Shown here piece by piece: positions 46,146-55,778 of a stretch of 64,000 nt of DNA; within the stretch, counting starts at the first letter, position 1; the number at the start of each line of letters is the position of its first letter. The notes under the pieces are model-generated. The model was not told where the DNA came from. It searched no databases and saw only the letters and a program-made list of their open reading frames with translations. The DNA comes from Hyphomicrobiales bacterium (GTDB lineage Bacteria > Pseudomonadota > Alphaproteobacteria > Rhizobiales > Beijerinckiaceae), in the NCBI GenBank assembly GCA_004144595.1, contig SEEM01000009.1, forward strand, positions 1-64,000, read 5' to 3'. The translations under genes were made by a program, and so were the position numbers.

Positions 46146-46387
46146 CGCAGGACGGCCCCTCGTTCGGGCAACCTGCGTCCATTCGGCGCGCGAACTCAGC
46201 GCATGGCTGCGCTGATCCATCCGTGCGTTGAGATCGCCCGGAGGCGACCCATATCTCGGGTGCGGTCGACGGCGCCTCCGCTTTCTCCTCCCGCGGAGCT
46301 TGCCGTTCCGTTCCCCTCGAGACCTTTTGGCCGCGTGCCAATGGTTTCCCCTTGGCCGGCTCCTTTTCGGGACGCCGGCCTTTTTTT
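46146..46387 (+). ncRNA. Candidate structured leader RNA or small RNA ending at an intrinsic terminator
   Basis: Four hairpins in a row on the plus strand: CGCAGG/CCTGCG enclosing GCCC/GGGC (46146-46177), TCAGCGC/GCGCTGA (46196-46215), CTCCGC/GCGGAG (46276-46298) and TTGGC/GCCAA (46327-46341), followed by the terminator. No plus-strand gene lies upstream, so a transcript ending at 46387 must start inside this region. It could be an independent sRNA or an attenuating leader of the DMT gene. I recognise no known riboswitch class. Confidence 0.4.
46354..46387 (+). terminator. Intrinsic terminator
   Basis: GGCCGGC (46354-46360), a 13-base loop and GCCGGCC (46374-46380), followed directly by seven T residues (46381-46387). 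It is the only stem-plus-T-run terminator seen in the window and works only in the plus direction. It lies 126 bases upstream of the DMT start and downstream of no plus-strand gene. Confidence 0.8.
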
Positions 46388-46456
46388 GCCTTGATGCCCT
46401 TCGTGCCCTGCAGGACAAAGCCATTGACGACGGGCTGCCGGCCCGCTGTGGCTTCT

Positions 46457-46507
46457 CTTGCCCGTTTTGGCTCCTGCCCCCTTTCGGCTCTTGCCCCGTT
46501 TCTGCTT
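46457..46507 (+). repeat. Three imperfect 17-base tandem repeats
   Basis: CTTGCCCGTTTTGGCTC, CTGCCCCCTTTCGGCTC and TTGCCCCGTTTCTGCTT lie end to end just before the DMT start at 46513. The plus strand is pyrimidine-rich here and has no purine-rich ribosome site. They could be protein-binding sites or a translational control element. Confidence 0.55.
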
Positions 46508-46512
46508 CGCGT

Positions 46513-47406
46513 GTGAATTTGACGACCAGACCGCCTTCATCGAGCGCCCATTCCCGCGGCGTCCTGCTCGTATTCGCCGCGACCGTGGCCTGGAGCGCCA
46601 GCGGCATCTATGCCCGCCTGCTGACCACGGATGCCTGGACAGCGATCGCCTGGCGCTCGCTTTTTGCCGCCATCTTCCTGATCGTGCCGATGGTCCTGTT
46701 CGGCGGCGCGGGAACGCGTCGGCAGTGGAAGAAGACCTTCGCCCCCGCGGGCCTTGCCCTGATCGCCTGCCAGACGATCAGCCAGGCCGCCTTCATCGGC
46801 GCCTACTACACGACCAGCGTGGCGAATGTGGCAGTCATCTACGCGACCGCGCCGTTCATCGCGGCGACCCTGGGCTGGCTCCTGCTGAAGGAGCCGATCG
46901 CATGGCGCGTCATGGTCGCAGGGCTCGTCTGCCTGATCGGCGTCGGGATCATCATCTCGGCGTCGATGGGTACGGGGCGGATCATCGGAGACCTGCTCGC
47001 GCTGCTGATGACGGTGACATTCGCGGTGGTCATCGTCGTTCCGCGGCTGGACCCGGAACTGCCGGCCATGCCGCCGATCTTCGTCAGCGCGGTACTCACC
47101 GTCGCGATCTTCGCGCCGTTCGGTTCCAGCGGCTCGCTCGATGGCCATAACCTCCTGGTGCTGGCAGCCTTCGGCGCGACGAATTTCTCGATCGCGCTCG
47201 TGCTGTTCATCATGGGCGCGCGGCATCTGCCGCCAGCTGAATCGGCCCTGATCGGCACCACCGAGGTCGTCATGACCCCCGTCTGGGTTTGGCTGCTGTT
47301 CGCCGAGCGGCCAGCGGTCGCCACCGTCATCGGGGGCTCAGTGATCCTTGCTGCGGTACTCTGGTACACGATCTCCGAACTGAGGCGCGGCAAGGAGCGA
47401 GGCTGA
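46513..47406 (+). CDS. DMT-superfamily (EamA) transporter
   Basis: A 297-residue membrane protein with ten hydrophobic segments and two EamA repeats (first GVLLVFAATVAWSASGIYAR; second around IIGDLLALLMTVTFAVVIVV). The GTG at 46513 is chosen because it gives the usual DMT length; the frame remains open to 46228, but that part contains the terminator and is unlikely to be translated. A TTG at 46519 is another option. DMT proteins export or import small metabolites; the substrate is unknown. Confidence 0.85.
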   Translation: MNLTTRPPSSSAHSRGVLLVFAATVAWSASGIYARLLTTDAWTAIAWRSLFAAIFLIVPMVLFGGAGTRRQWKKTFAPAGLALIACQTISQAAFIGAYYTTSVANVAVIYATAPFIAATLGWLLLKEPIAWRVMVAGLVCLIGVGIIISASMGTGRIIGDLLALLMTVTFAVVIVVPRLDPELPAMPPIFVSAVLTVAIFAPFGSSGSLDGHNLLVLAAFGATNFSIALVLFIMGARHLPPAESALIGTTEVVMTPVWVWLLFAERPAVATVIGGSVILAAVLWYTISELRRGKERG

Positions 47407-47565
47407 GCATCAGGACCGCCGCCGGGCGATATTGACAGGCCTCGTATCCGGGATACCACAAGCTCGACAATGCCGAGCGCGCCGCGCCGGCTCGGCATCC
47501 ATAGCCGACCGCTGCACGCCGCAAGGCTCAGTGCGACGGACAGCAGACGACGATCGAGGCCCGAC

Positions 47566-49005
47566 GTGAAGACCTACAGCAATTTCATCGCCAACGAATG
47601 GCGCGATGCCGTGGACGGCGAACATATCGACGTTCGCAACCCCTCGACCGGACAGGTCCTGGCGAAGCTGGCACGCGGCAGGCGGGAGGATGTCGACCTG
47701 GCGGTCGCTGCCGCCCGGCAGGCGCTTTCCGGCGAATGGGGCCGCCTGACCGCAACCGAGCGCGGACGCATCCTCACCCGGATCGGCACCGGCGTGCTCA
47801 GGAATATCGAGCTTCTGACCGAGATCGAGGCCCGCGATGTCGGCAAGCCGCTGACGCAGGCGCGGGCCGATGTCGTCGCGCTGGCGCGCTATCTCGAATT
47901 CTACGGGGCGTCGGCCGACAAGGTGCATGGCGACACCATCCCCTATCAGAACGGTTTCACCGTCCTGACGATCTACGAGCCGCATGGCGTCACCGGGCAC
48001 ATCATCCCGTGGAACTACCCGATGCAGATCCTCGGCCGCAGCCTCGGCGCGGCGCTGGCCATGGGAAACGCCGCAGTCGTCAAGCCGGCGGAGGAAGCCT
48101 GCCTCACAATCCTCGAATTCGCGCGGATCGCGCAGGAGGAGGGCCTGCCGGCCGGCGCGCTGAACATCGTGACCGGCTTTGGCGCCGAGGCCGGTGCGGC
48201 ACTCTCCGCGCATACCGACATCAACCACATCTCCTTCACCGGCTCGGCCCGGACCGGCGAGATGGTGCAGGCCGCCGCGGCCCGCAACGCCGTGCCGGTG
48301 ACGCTGGAACTCGGCGGCAAATCGGCGCAAGTGGTCTTCGCCGATGCCGATCTCGACCGCGCCGTGCCCTTCCTCGTCAATGCCGGCATCCAGAATGCCG
48401 GCCAGACCTGCTCGGCCTCCTCCCGCATCCTCGTCGAGCGTTCGGTCTACGAGGACGTGATCGCGCGGATGAGCGAGAGGTACCGGGCTCTCAAGGTGGG
48501 CCCGGCCGAATCCGATCTGTCCGTCGGCCCGGTTGTCTCGCAGCGCCAGAAGGCCATCATCGAGGATTTCCTCGACGTCGCCCGCAAGGACGGCCTGAAG
48601 GTCGCAGCGCAGGGGACGATCGTTCCGGGCGCTCCCACCGAGGGCGCCTATGTCGCCCCGACCCTGCTGCGCGACGTGCCGCCCGATCACCGGCTGGCGC
48701 AGGAGGAGATCTTCGGCCCCGTGCAGGTGATCATGCCCTTCGACACCGAGGAGGAGGCGCTGGCGCTCGCCAACGGCACGCCTTTCGGCCTGGTCTGCGG
48801 CATCTGGACGAGCGATGGCGGCCGGCAGTTGCGCATGGCGCGCGCCGCGCAGGCCGGTCAGGTCTTCATCAACAACTACGGGGCCGGCGGCGGCGTGGAA
48901 CTGCCCTTCGGCGGCGTCAAGAAATCGGGCCATGGCCGCGAGAAGGGTTTCGAGGCCCTCTATGGCTTCGCCAGCATGAAGACCATTTCGATCTTCCACG
49001 GCTAG
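47566..49005 (+). CDS. NAD(P)-dependent aldehyde dehydrogenase
   Basis: A 479-residue aldehyde dehydrogenase with catalytic Cys282 (AGQTCSASS) and general base Glu248 (LELGGKSAQ); the cofactor region GHIIPWNYPMQI and the C-terminal ELPFGGVKKSGHGREKG are typical. The GTG at 47566 with GAGG upstream is preferred to an ATG at 47470, which would add an Arg-rich, unconserved leader. It lies in a run with a DMT transporter and an amidase, consistent with breakdown of an aminoaldehyde or amide-bearing compound, but this is inference. Confidence 0.92.
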   Translation: MKTYSNFIANEWRDAVDGEHIDVRNPSTGQVLAKLARGRREDVDLAVAAARQALSGEWGRLTATERGRILTRIGTGVLRNIELLTEIEARDVGKPLTQARADVVALARYLEFYGASADKVHGDTIPYQNGFTVLTIYEPHGVTGHIIPWNYPMQILGRSLGAALAMGNAAVVKPAEEACLTILEFARIAQEEGLPAGALNIVTGFGAEAGAALSAHTDINHISFTGSARTGEMVQAAAARNAVPVTLELGGKSAQVVFADADLDRAVPFLVNAGIQNAGQTCSASSRILVERSVYEDVIARMSERYRALKVGPAESDLSVGPVVSQRQKAIIEDFLDVARKDGLKVAAQGTIVPGAPTEGAYVAPTLLRDVPPDHRLAQEEIFGPVQVIMPFDTEEEALALANGTPFGLVCGIWTSDGGRQLRMARAAQAGQVFINNYGAGGGVELPFGGVKKSGHGREKGFEALYGFASMKTISIFHG

Positions 49006-49061
49006 GGTCGTTCCGCGCGACTTTACCCTGCTGGAAGACTGGACCTGACGAGAGCGACACC

Positions 49062-50453
49062 ATGACCGAACTTGCCGACCTGACCGCCGTCGCCCTCGTC
49101 GAAGCCTACCGCGCCCGGAGGCTTTCGCCCGTCGAGGTGACCGATGCCGTGATCGCGCGCATCGATGCCTGGGAACCGCAGCTCAACGCGCTCTGGGCCT
49201 ATGATCCCGAAGCTGCGCGCGAGAGCGCGCGGCAATCCGAGGCGCGCTGGATGAAGGGCGAACCGATCGGCGCGATCGACGGCGTACCGGTCACGATCAA
49301 GGAGAACATCGCGACGAAGGGGACGCCGGTTCCCTTGGGCACCGCGGCCGTGACGCTCGTGCCCGCAGCGGCCGATGCGCCGCCGGCAGCGCGCACGCGG
49401 GAGGCCGGCGGCGTCATCCTCGCCAAGACGACCATGCCGGATTACGGGATGCTCTCCTCCGGCCTGTCGAGCTTCCACAAGCTGGCGCGCAATCCCTGGG
49501 ACCTCTCGACCAATCCGGGCGGCTCCAGCGCCGGCGCCGGTGCGGCAGCGGCCGCCGGCTACGGCCCGCTGCATATCGGCACCGATATCGGCGGCTCGGT
49601 CCGCCTGCCTGCCGGCTGGTGCGGCCTCGTCGGCCTGAAGCCCTCGGCCGGGCGCCTGCCGATCGACCCGCCCTTCATCGGGCGCGCCGCCGGGCCGATG
49701 ACGCGCACCGTCACCGACACCGCCCTCTACATGTCGGTGCTGACCAAGCCTGATCGTCGCGACACGATGGCCCTGCCCTATCAGGATATCGACTGGCTCG
49801 ACCTCGCAGGCTCTGCGAAGGGCCTGAAGATCGGGCTGTGGCTGGATGCGGGCTTCGGGCAGGAGGTCGGTGCCGAGACGCTCGCAGCCGTGCAGGGTGC
49901 CGCCGCGCTTCTGGCCGATGCCGGCGCGACCATCGTGCCGATCAAGCCCTTCCTGACCCGCACCATGATCGACGGGCTCGATCGCTTCTGGCGGGCACGC
50001 GGCTATGAGGATGTCTCGCGCCTTCCGGCGGAGCAGCAGGCCAAGATCCTACCCTACATCTTCAACTGGATCGTGACCGCCAAGCACTTCTCGGGCGGCG
50101 ATGTCTATTCCGGCTTCGCCCAGATCGACGCCATGCGCAACGCGCTGCACGGCGCGCTCGAGAACGTCGATTTCATGATCTCACCGACCGCGCCGGAACC
50201 GTCCTATCCGGCCGAATGGGCCTCGCCGCTCAACGATCCGCAGCGGCCCTTCGAGCATATCGCCTTCACGGTTTCGGCCAATATGGGCGGCCAGCCGGCC
50301 GTGTCGATCAATTGCGGCTATTCCAGCCGTGGGCTGCCGATCGGCCTGCAGATCATCGGCCAGTCCTTCGACGATCTCGGCGTGCTTCGCCTCGCGCGCG
50401 CCTTCGAGGAGATGCGCGCGCCGTCGCGGCCCTGGCCCAAGCTCTCGGGCTGA
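49062..50453 (+). CDS. Amidase-signature family enzyme
   Basis: A 463-residue amidase. The Ser-cisSer-Lys triad is visible: Lys80 (VTIKENIA), Ser155 (NPGGSSAG) and nucleophile Ser179 (TDIGGSVRLPA); the spacings of 75 and 24 residues equal those of fatty acid amide hydrolase. The ATG at 49062 follows the aldehyde dehydrogenase stop by 56 bases, so they are likely co-transcribed. It hydrolyses an amide to acid plus ammonia or amine. The GatA-type partner genes are absent, so this is a catabolic amidase. Confidence 0.93.
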   Translation: MTELADLTAVALVEAYRARRLSPVEVTDAVIARIDAWEPQLNALWAYDPEAARESARQSEARWMKGEPIGAIDGVPVTIKENIATKGTPVPLGTAAVTLVPAAADAPPAARTREAGGVILAKTTMPDYGMLSSGLSSFHKLARNPWDLSTNPGGSSAGAGAAAAAGYGPLHIGTDIGGSVRLPAGWCGLVGLKPSAGRLPIDPPFIGRAAGPMTRTVTDTALYMSVLTKPDRRDTMALPYQDIDWLDLAGSAKGLKIGLWLDAGFGQEVGAETLAAVQGAAALLADAGATIVPIKPFLTRTMIDGLDRFWRARGYEDVSRLPAEQQAKILPYIFNWIVTAKHFSGGDVYSGFAQIDAMRNALHGALENVDFMISPTAPEPSYPAEWASPLNDPQRPFEHIAFTVSANMGGQPAVSINCGYSSRGLPIGLQIIGQSFDDLGVLRLARAFEEMRAPSRPWPKLSG

Positions 50454-50465
50454 GATGCGGAACGC

Positions 50466-51581
<1,116 letters not shown>

Positions 51582-51636
51582 CACTTCCTCCCTGTCATCG
51601 TTGGAATACTGCGATCCTGCGCCGGAGCCGGCACTG

Positions 51637-53991
51637 TCAGGCCTTCTTGTGAATGGCCTTCCAGATCGCCTGCGGCGTCGCCGGCATGTCGATATGGCGC
51701 ACGCCATGCGGCGAAAGGGCATCGACGATCGCGTTCATCACGGAAGGCAACGAGCCGGCGCAACCGGCCTCGCCGCAACCCTTGGCCCCGACCGGATTGG
51801 TTCGTGTCGGCACACCCTCGCTGATGAAGCTGAAGAATGGCACATCCGCGGCACGTGGCATGGCATAGTCCATGTAGGAGCCGGTCCTGAGCTGGCCATC
51901 CTCGTCATAGGAGGTCATCTCGCAGATCGCCTGGCCGATACCCTGCACGACGCCGCCATGGAGCTGGCCCTCGACGATCATCGGGTTCACCAGCACCCCG
52001 AAATCATTGACCATGACATAGCCCACGATCTCGACATGGCCGGTATCGGGATCGATCTCGACCTCGGCGATATGGCAGCCATTGGGATAGGCCGAGGGCG
52101 CCGCCTTGAAGACGTGATCGACATCGAGCGTCGTGGGAAGGTCCTCCGGCAGGGAGGCGCCCGCTTGCAGCTTCCGGGCGAGTTCCATGATGTCGATCGA
52201 GCGGTCGGTTCCGGCGATGCCGAAGCGGCCATCGACGAACTCGATATCTGCGACGGCCGCCTCCAGCAAATGTGCGCTCAGCAGCTTGCCCTTCTCGATG
52301 ACGCGCTCGCTCGCCTCGATGATCGCCGAGCCACTCGCCATGATCGATTTCGAACCGCCGGTGCCGCCGCCCGCGATGAGGCGGTCGCTGTCGCCCTGCA
52401 CGAGCCGGATCTTGTCGAAAGGCACGCCGAGATGGCTGGTCAGGACCTGGGCGAAAGGCGTCCAGTGACCCTGCCCGTAATCGAGCGTGCCGGTGACGAT
52501 GGTCACCGTTCCGTCCGGCTCGAAATGGATGCCGCCCATCTCGCTGGTCGGAGGTGCCGTGACTTCGAGATAGCAGCCGATGCCGCGGCCGCGCAGCTTG
52601 CCGGCCTTCCGGCTGGCGCGCTCGCGCGCCCGGTAGCCCTTCCAGTCGGCAGCCTCCAGCGCGCGGGCGAAAAGCGCGGGGAAATCGCCGCTGTCATAGA
52701 CCGTCCCGATCGGGGTCTTCCACGGCAGTTGCGCGGGCCCAATCAGGTTGCGACGGCGAATGACGGCGCGGTCGATCCCCATCTCGCGGGCAGCGGTGTC
52801 GATCAGCCGCTCCATGAAATAATTGCCCTCGGGGCGGCCCGCGCCGCGATACGCCGCGATCGGCACGGTGTTGGTGACGGCGCAGCGCGTCCGCACCTCG
52901 ACAAGCCGCGTGCGGTACATGCCGACGCTGTTCTTGCCGATGTTCAGCGTCGCCATCAGCGGGCCGGGCTGGGTGAGATAGCCGCCCATATTGCCGAAGC
53001 CGGTGAAGCGCGTCGCGAGGAAGCGCCCGCCCGCATCGAGCGCAAGCTCCGCCTCGAACACCATGTCGCGGCCGTGATGGTCGGAGACGAAGCTCTCCGA
53101 GCGCTGGTCGGCCCATTTCACCGGCTTCTTCAAGAGCCGCGCCGCGTGGAGCAGCACGACATATTCGGGGAACACCGCCGATTTCATGCCGAAGGAGCCC
53201 CCGACATGACCGGTGATCAGGTGCATCTTCTCCTGCGGAACGCCCATCGCGGCCGCCAGGTTGTTGCGCATCCCGAAGGCGCCCTGGCTCGGTGCGTGGA
53301 GCGTGTAGCGCCTGGTCTTGCGGTCGTAGGCGGCGATCGCGGCACGCGGCTCGATCGGGTTCACAATGACGCGGTTGTTGACGATCCGCATCTTGGTGAC
53401 ATGGGCCGCATCGGCAAAGGCGGCCGCGACCTTGTCGGCATCGCCGAAATGGTAATCGAGGATGAGGTTGCCTGGCACGTCGTCGAAGAGTTCGGGCGCA
53501 TCGGGCGCCAGTGCCGCCTCGGCGGTGGTGACGGCGGGCAGGACGTCGATATCGAGTGCCACCGCCTCGGCGGCATCGCGTGCCTGCTGCATTGTCCGGG
53601 CGACGACCATCGCGACGGGGTCTCCGACGAAGCGCACCTTGTCCGCCGTCAGCGCGTGGCGGACCGGCTTCCTCATCGCCGATCCGTCGCGGTTCGGCAG
53701 GTCCACCGCACATTTCAACGTACCATAGCCCTGGCCGTCGAGGTCATCGGCGGTGTAGACCGCGACGACGCCCCTCATGGACCTGGCGACTGCGGCGTCG
53801 ATGCCGCGGATGACGCCATGCGCATAGGGACTGCGGACGAAGGCTGCGTAAAGCTGGCCGTCCAGCGCGAGATCGTCGGTATAGCGCCCCTCGCCCCGCA
53901 CGAGGATCGCATCCTCCTTGCGGGGGAGCGACTGGCCGATCCCGGCCGCGCGTCCTGCCAGGCGATCAGGCTCGGAAATATGCATGTTCAT
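51637..53991 (-). CDS. Molybdenum hydroxylase large subunit (xanthine dehydrogenase/CoxL form II-like), orphan
   Basis: A 784-residue molybdopterin-cytosine-dinucleotide-type subunit. It opens GQSLPRKEDAILVRGEGRYTDD, has GGSFGMKSAVFPE, the AYRGAGR stretch that marks form II CoxL-like proteins (true CO dehydrogenase has AYRCSFR), and GAKGCGEAGC with the catalytic Glu. The start is uncertain: ATG 53991 is chosen, and frames extend to 54096. The FAD and 2Fe-2S subunits that normally accompany it are absent on both sides, so its electron acceptor must be encoded elsewhere. Confidence 0.9.
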   Translation of the reverse strand: MNMHISEPDRLAGRAAGIGQSLPRKEDAILVRGEGRYTDDLALDGQLYAAFVRSPYAHGVIRGIDAAVARSMRGVVAVYTADDLDGQGYGTLKCAVDLPNRDGSAMRKPVRHALTADKVRFVGDPVAMVVARTMQQARDAAEAVALDIDVLPAVTTAEAALAPDAPELFDDVPGNLILDYHFGDADKVAAAFADAAHVTKMRIVNNRVIVNPIEPRAAIAAYDRKTRRYTLHAPSQGAFGMRNNLAAAMGVPQEKMHLITGHVGGSFGMKSAVFPEYVVLLHAARLLKKPVKWADQRSESFVSDHHGRDMVFEAELALDAGGRFLATRFTGFGNMGGYLTQPGPLMATLNIGKNSVGMYRTRLVEVRTRCAVTNTVPIAAYRGAGRPEGNYFMERLIDTAAREMGIDRAVIRRRNLIGPAQLPWKTPIGTVYDSGDFPALFARALEAADWKGYRARERASRKAGKLRGRGIGCYLEVTAPPTSEMGGIHFEPDGTVTIVTGTLDYGQGHWTPFAQVLTSHLGVPFDKIRLVQGDSDRLIAGGGTGGSKSIMASGSAIIEASERVIEKGKLLSAHLLEAAVADIEFVDGRFGIAGTDRSIDIMELARKLQAGASLPEDLPTTLDVDHVFKAAPSAYPNGCHIAEVEIDPDTGHVEIVGYVMVNDFGVLVNPMIVEGQLHGGVVQGIGQAICEMTSYDEDGQLRTGSYMDYAMPRAADVPFFSFISEGVPTRTNPVGAKGCGEAGCAGSLPSVMNAIVDALSPHGVRHIDMPATPQAIWKAIHKKA

Positions 53992-54628
53992 CGCAAGGTA
54001 CCACAGTCGCATGACGGCCGCAGCGGTGACCCTGAGCGGATCAGCAAGGAACGCTTCGGCCTCGCACCGGCACCACCTGTCTTTCGAAGGCGGCACCGGG
54101 CGCGGTTATCATAGGCATCCTCGCGCCGCTTGGCGCCTGTGCTCGCGACATGGCTCCATTGACGGTGAGGTAGCCCGGCTCCCCTCACGGTGACGGACAG
54201 GCCCACCTTGGCGCGAACCCGTTCCACCGGCGCGATCATGACGGATGCCGGCGCCCTGAGAATGCCCGATCGCAACTTCATCCGGCGTAACCGACGCGAC
54301 GCTGGGGTGGTCCCCAGGGCTGTGAATACCGCACCGATCCGCGGCGATCGCCATATCGCATGCGAGCCGACCGGATATCTCCGGGATGAGCGCCGGCGCG
54401 ATGCAGCGCGCGCCGCTATTCAGCATGGCAACACGTCCCGTCTTTACACAACACTCACAATTTAAACGTATAAGTTGCATTCGAGAAGGCCGATGCTTCC
54501 TCGTTCGACGCTTCTCCTGCTGCTCCCGGCGCGGACGCGCCGGCCACGCCGAGGACAATGACGATGCCCGATCCCCGCGTTCCAGCATCGCAACCGCCCC
54601 GCCATCCGGCGCCGAAGGCGACCGCCTG
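53992..54628. other. 637-base region without a supported gene
   Basis: The spacer separates the molybdenum hydroxylase from the exopolysaccharide locus. It has a small perfect hairpin CTGGGG-TGGT-CCCCAG (54302-54317) and one distinctly AT-rich tract (54441-54485). Frames open on both strands yield translations without recognisable features. The region is probably promoter and leader DNA for both flanking genes. Confidence 0.5.
54443..54474 (+). promoter_or_regulatory. AT-rich tract, possible promoter of the polysaccharide genes
   Basis: TTTACA (54443-54448) and TATAAG (54469-54474) resemble -35 and -10 elements, but the 20-base spacing is longer than ideal. This is the only AT-rich stretch in the spacer and lies 155 bases before the first gene of the locus. 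Confidence 0.3.
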
Positions 54629-55768
54629 ATGCTGCAGCTCCCACAGCAGCCTTTCGCCGATGCGCGCCCTGCCCATAAGGGGGTGGTCAGGCCGCTCAAG
54701 GCGTCGGACGTGCCGGCAGTCGCCCGCCTGTTCCTGAAGATCTTCAGGCGCGCCGACAAACCGGCGGGCGCGGATCTCCAGAACTACCTGCGGATGCTGC
54801 TGCTGGCATCGCCATCCTACAGCGAAACCGCAGGAACGCAGGTCTATGAGCAGCAGGACGGGCGAATCCGGAGCGCCCTGCTCGCGGTGCCGATGCGCTT
54901 CGTGGCCAACGGAATCATCGTGCCGGGGCGGCTGCTGGGCGTCTTCATGACCGATGCCGAAAAGGAGGCAGCGGGCGCCGCGCAACTCATCCTGGCCCTG
55001 CGCCCACGGCGCGCCGACCTGGCCTTCTGCGACAGCGCTTCGCCGACGAGCAGCCATCATATGCTCGCCATCGGAAGCAGGCCGATCGCCTTGCAGAATC
55101 TCGAATGGTCCCGCAGCTTCCGGCCGATCGGCGCCTTCGCCGGGCGCTTCGACACGCGTTTCCTGCGCGGCAGGGCGCCCGGCCTGCCTATTCTCGCGCA
55201 CCCGCTCGACAGCCTGCTGCGTCGCCTGCTGCCGCCGGGGGAGATCAGCAACCATGATGGCCTGCGCGTCGCCGAGATACCCGTCCCGACTTTCCTGGTC
55301 CACGCGCCGCGACTAATCGCCCACTACGCGGTGCGACCGCTCTGGGCAGAGGAGGAGCTCTTCTGGCTGGTGTCGCTCGCCGCCCGGAATACCCGGCTCG
55401 GCACCTTCACCATCCGCTCGGTGCTCGACCGCAGCAGCGCGATCATCGGCTGCTTTGTCTATTACGCGGCCCCGGGCCGGACCGCCCATGTCCTCAACAT
55501 CCTCGCGCTTCCCGGCAGGGAACCCGCCGTGCTTGACGCGATGTTCCACCATCTCGACGAGACCGGCCATCTCGAAGCGCGCGGCCGGGCGCAGGCCGCC
55601 TTGATGGCCGGCCTCGCGCGGCAACGCTGGCTCGTCTTCCGGCACCGGGCCTTCACCCTCGCGCTGACGCGGATCCCCGAGATCAACGACGCGATCGCGC
55701 GCGGCGACATCTATCTCGGCGGTCTCGCCGGCGAGGACTGGAGCCGGCTCCTCACCGATTTTCATTAA
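54629..55768 (+). CDS. GNAT-like acyltransferase family protein of the polysaccharide locus
   Basis: A 379-residue soluble protein. The first 110 residues (GVVRPLKASDVPAVARLFLKIFR, later VPGRLLGVFMTDAEKEAAGAAQLI) resemble the start of a GNAT-type N-acyltransferase, and the C-terminal half (RSVLDRSSAIIGCFVYYAAPG, then LMAGLARQRWLVFRHRAFTLAL) looks like a second such fold. The ATG at 54629 has GAAGG upstream. It lies ten bases before a glycosyltransferase, suggesting acylation of a polysaccharide sugar or lipid; this role is inferred from position. Confidence 0.65.
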   Translation: MLQLPQQPFADARPAHKGVVRPLKASDVPAVARLFLKIFRRADKPAGADLQNYLRMLLLASPSYSETAGTQVYEQQDGRIRSALLAVPMRFVANGIIVPGRLLGVFMTDAEKEAAGAAQLILALRPRRADLAFCDSASPTSSHHMLAIGSRPIALQNLEWSRSFRPIGAFAGRFDTRFLRGRAPGLPILAHPLDSLLRRLLPPGEISNHDGLRVAEIPVPTFLVHAPRLIAHYAVRPLWAEEELFWLVSLAARNTRLGTFTIRSVLDRSSAIIGCFVYYAAPGRTAHVLNILALPGREPAVLDAMFHHLDETGHLEARGRAQAALMAGLARQRWLVFRHRAFTLALTRIPEINDAIARGDIYLGGLAGEDWSRLLTDFH

Positions 55769-55778
55769 GGCGGATGCG

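Larger units (their letters stand above)
46028..46512. other. 485-base leader/intergenic region with serial hairpins and direct repeats
   Basis: Between the divergent binding-protein gene and the DMT transporter. It holds a TTGACGTCAA palindrome (46136-46145), hairpins at 46146-46177, 46196-46215, 46276-46298 and 46327-46341, an intrinsic terminator at 46354-46387 and three imperfect 17-base direct repeats at 46457-46507. No coding frame here looks real; the minus-strand frames are Arg/Lys/Gly-rich and match nothing known to me. Confidence 0.6.

Noticed and set aside
46098-46607. Arg/Lys-rich minus-strand frame opposite the DMT leader
   Set aside because: It crosses the terminator, the tandem repeats and the start of the DMT gene; no family recognised and no ribosome site.
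47472-47496. GCCGAGC/GCTCGGC hairpin between the DMT and aldehyde dehydrogenase genes
   Set aside because: Seven-base stem without a T-run; too weak to call a terminator.
54109-54759. 216-codon minus-strand frame in the spacer before the polysaccharide locus
   Set aside because: Low-complexity translation, overlaps the start of a better-supported plus-strand gene, no motifs.
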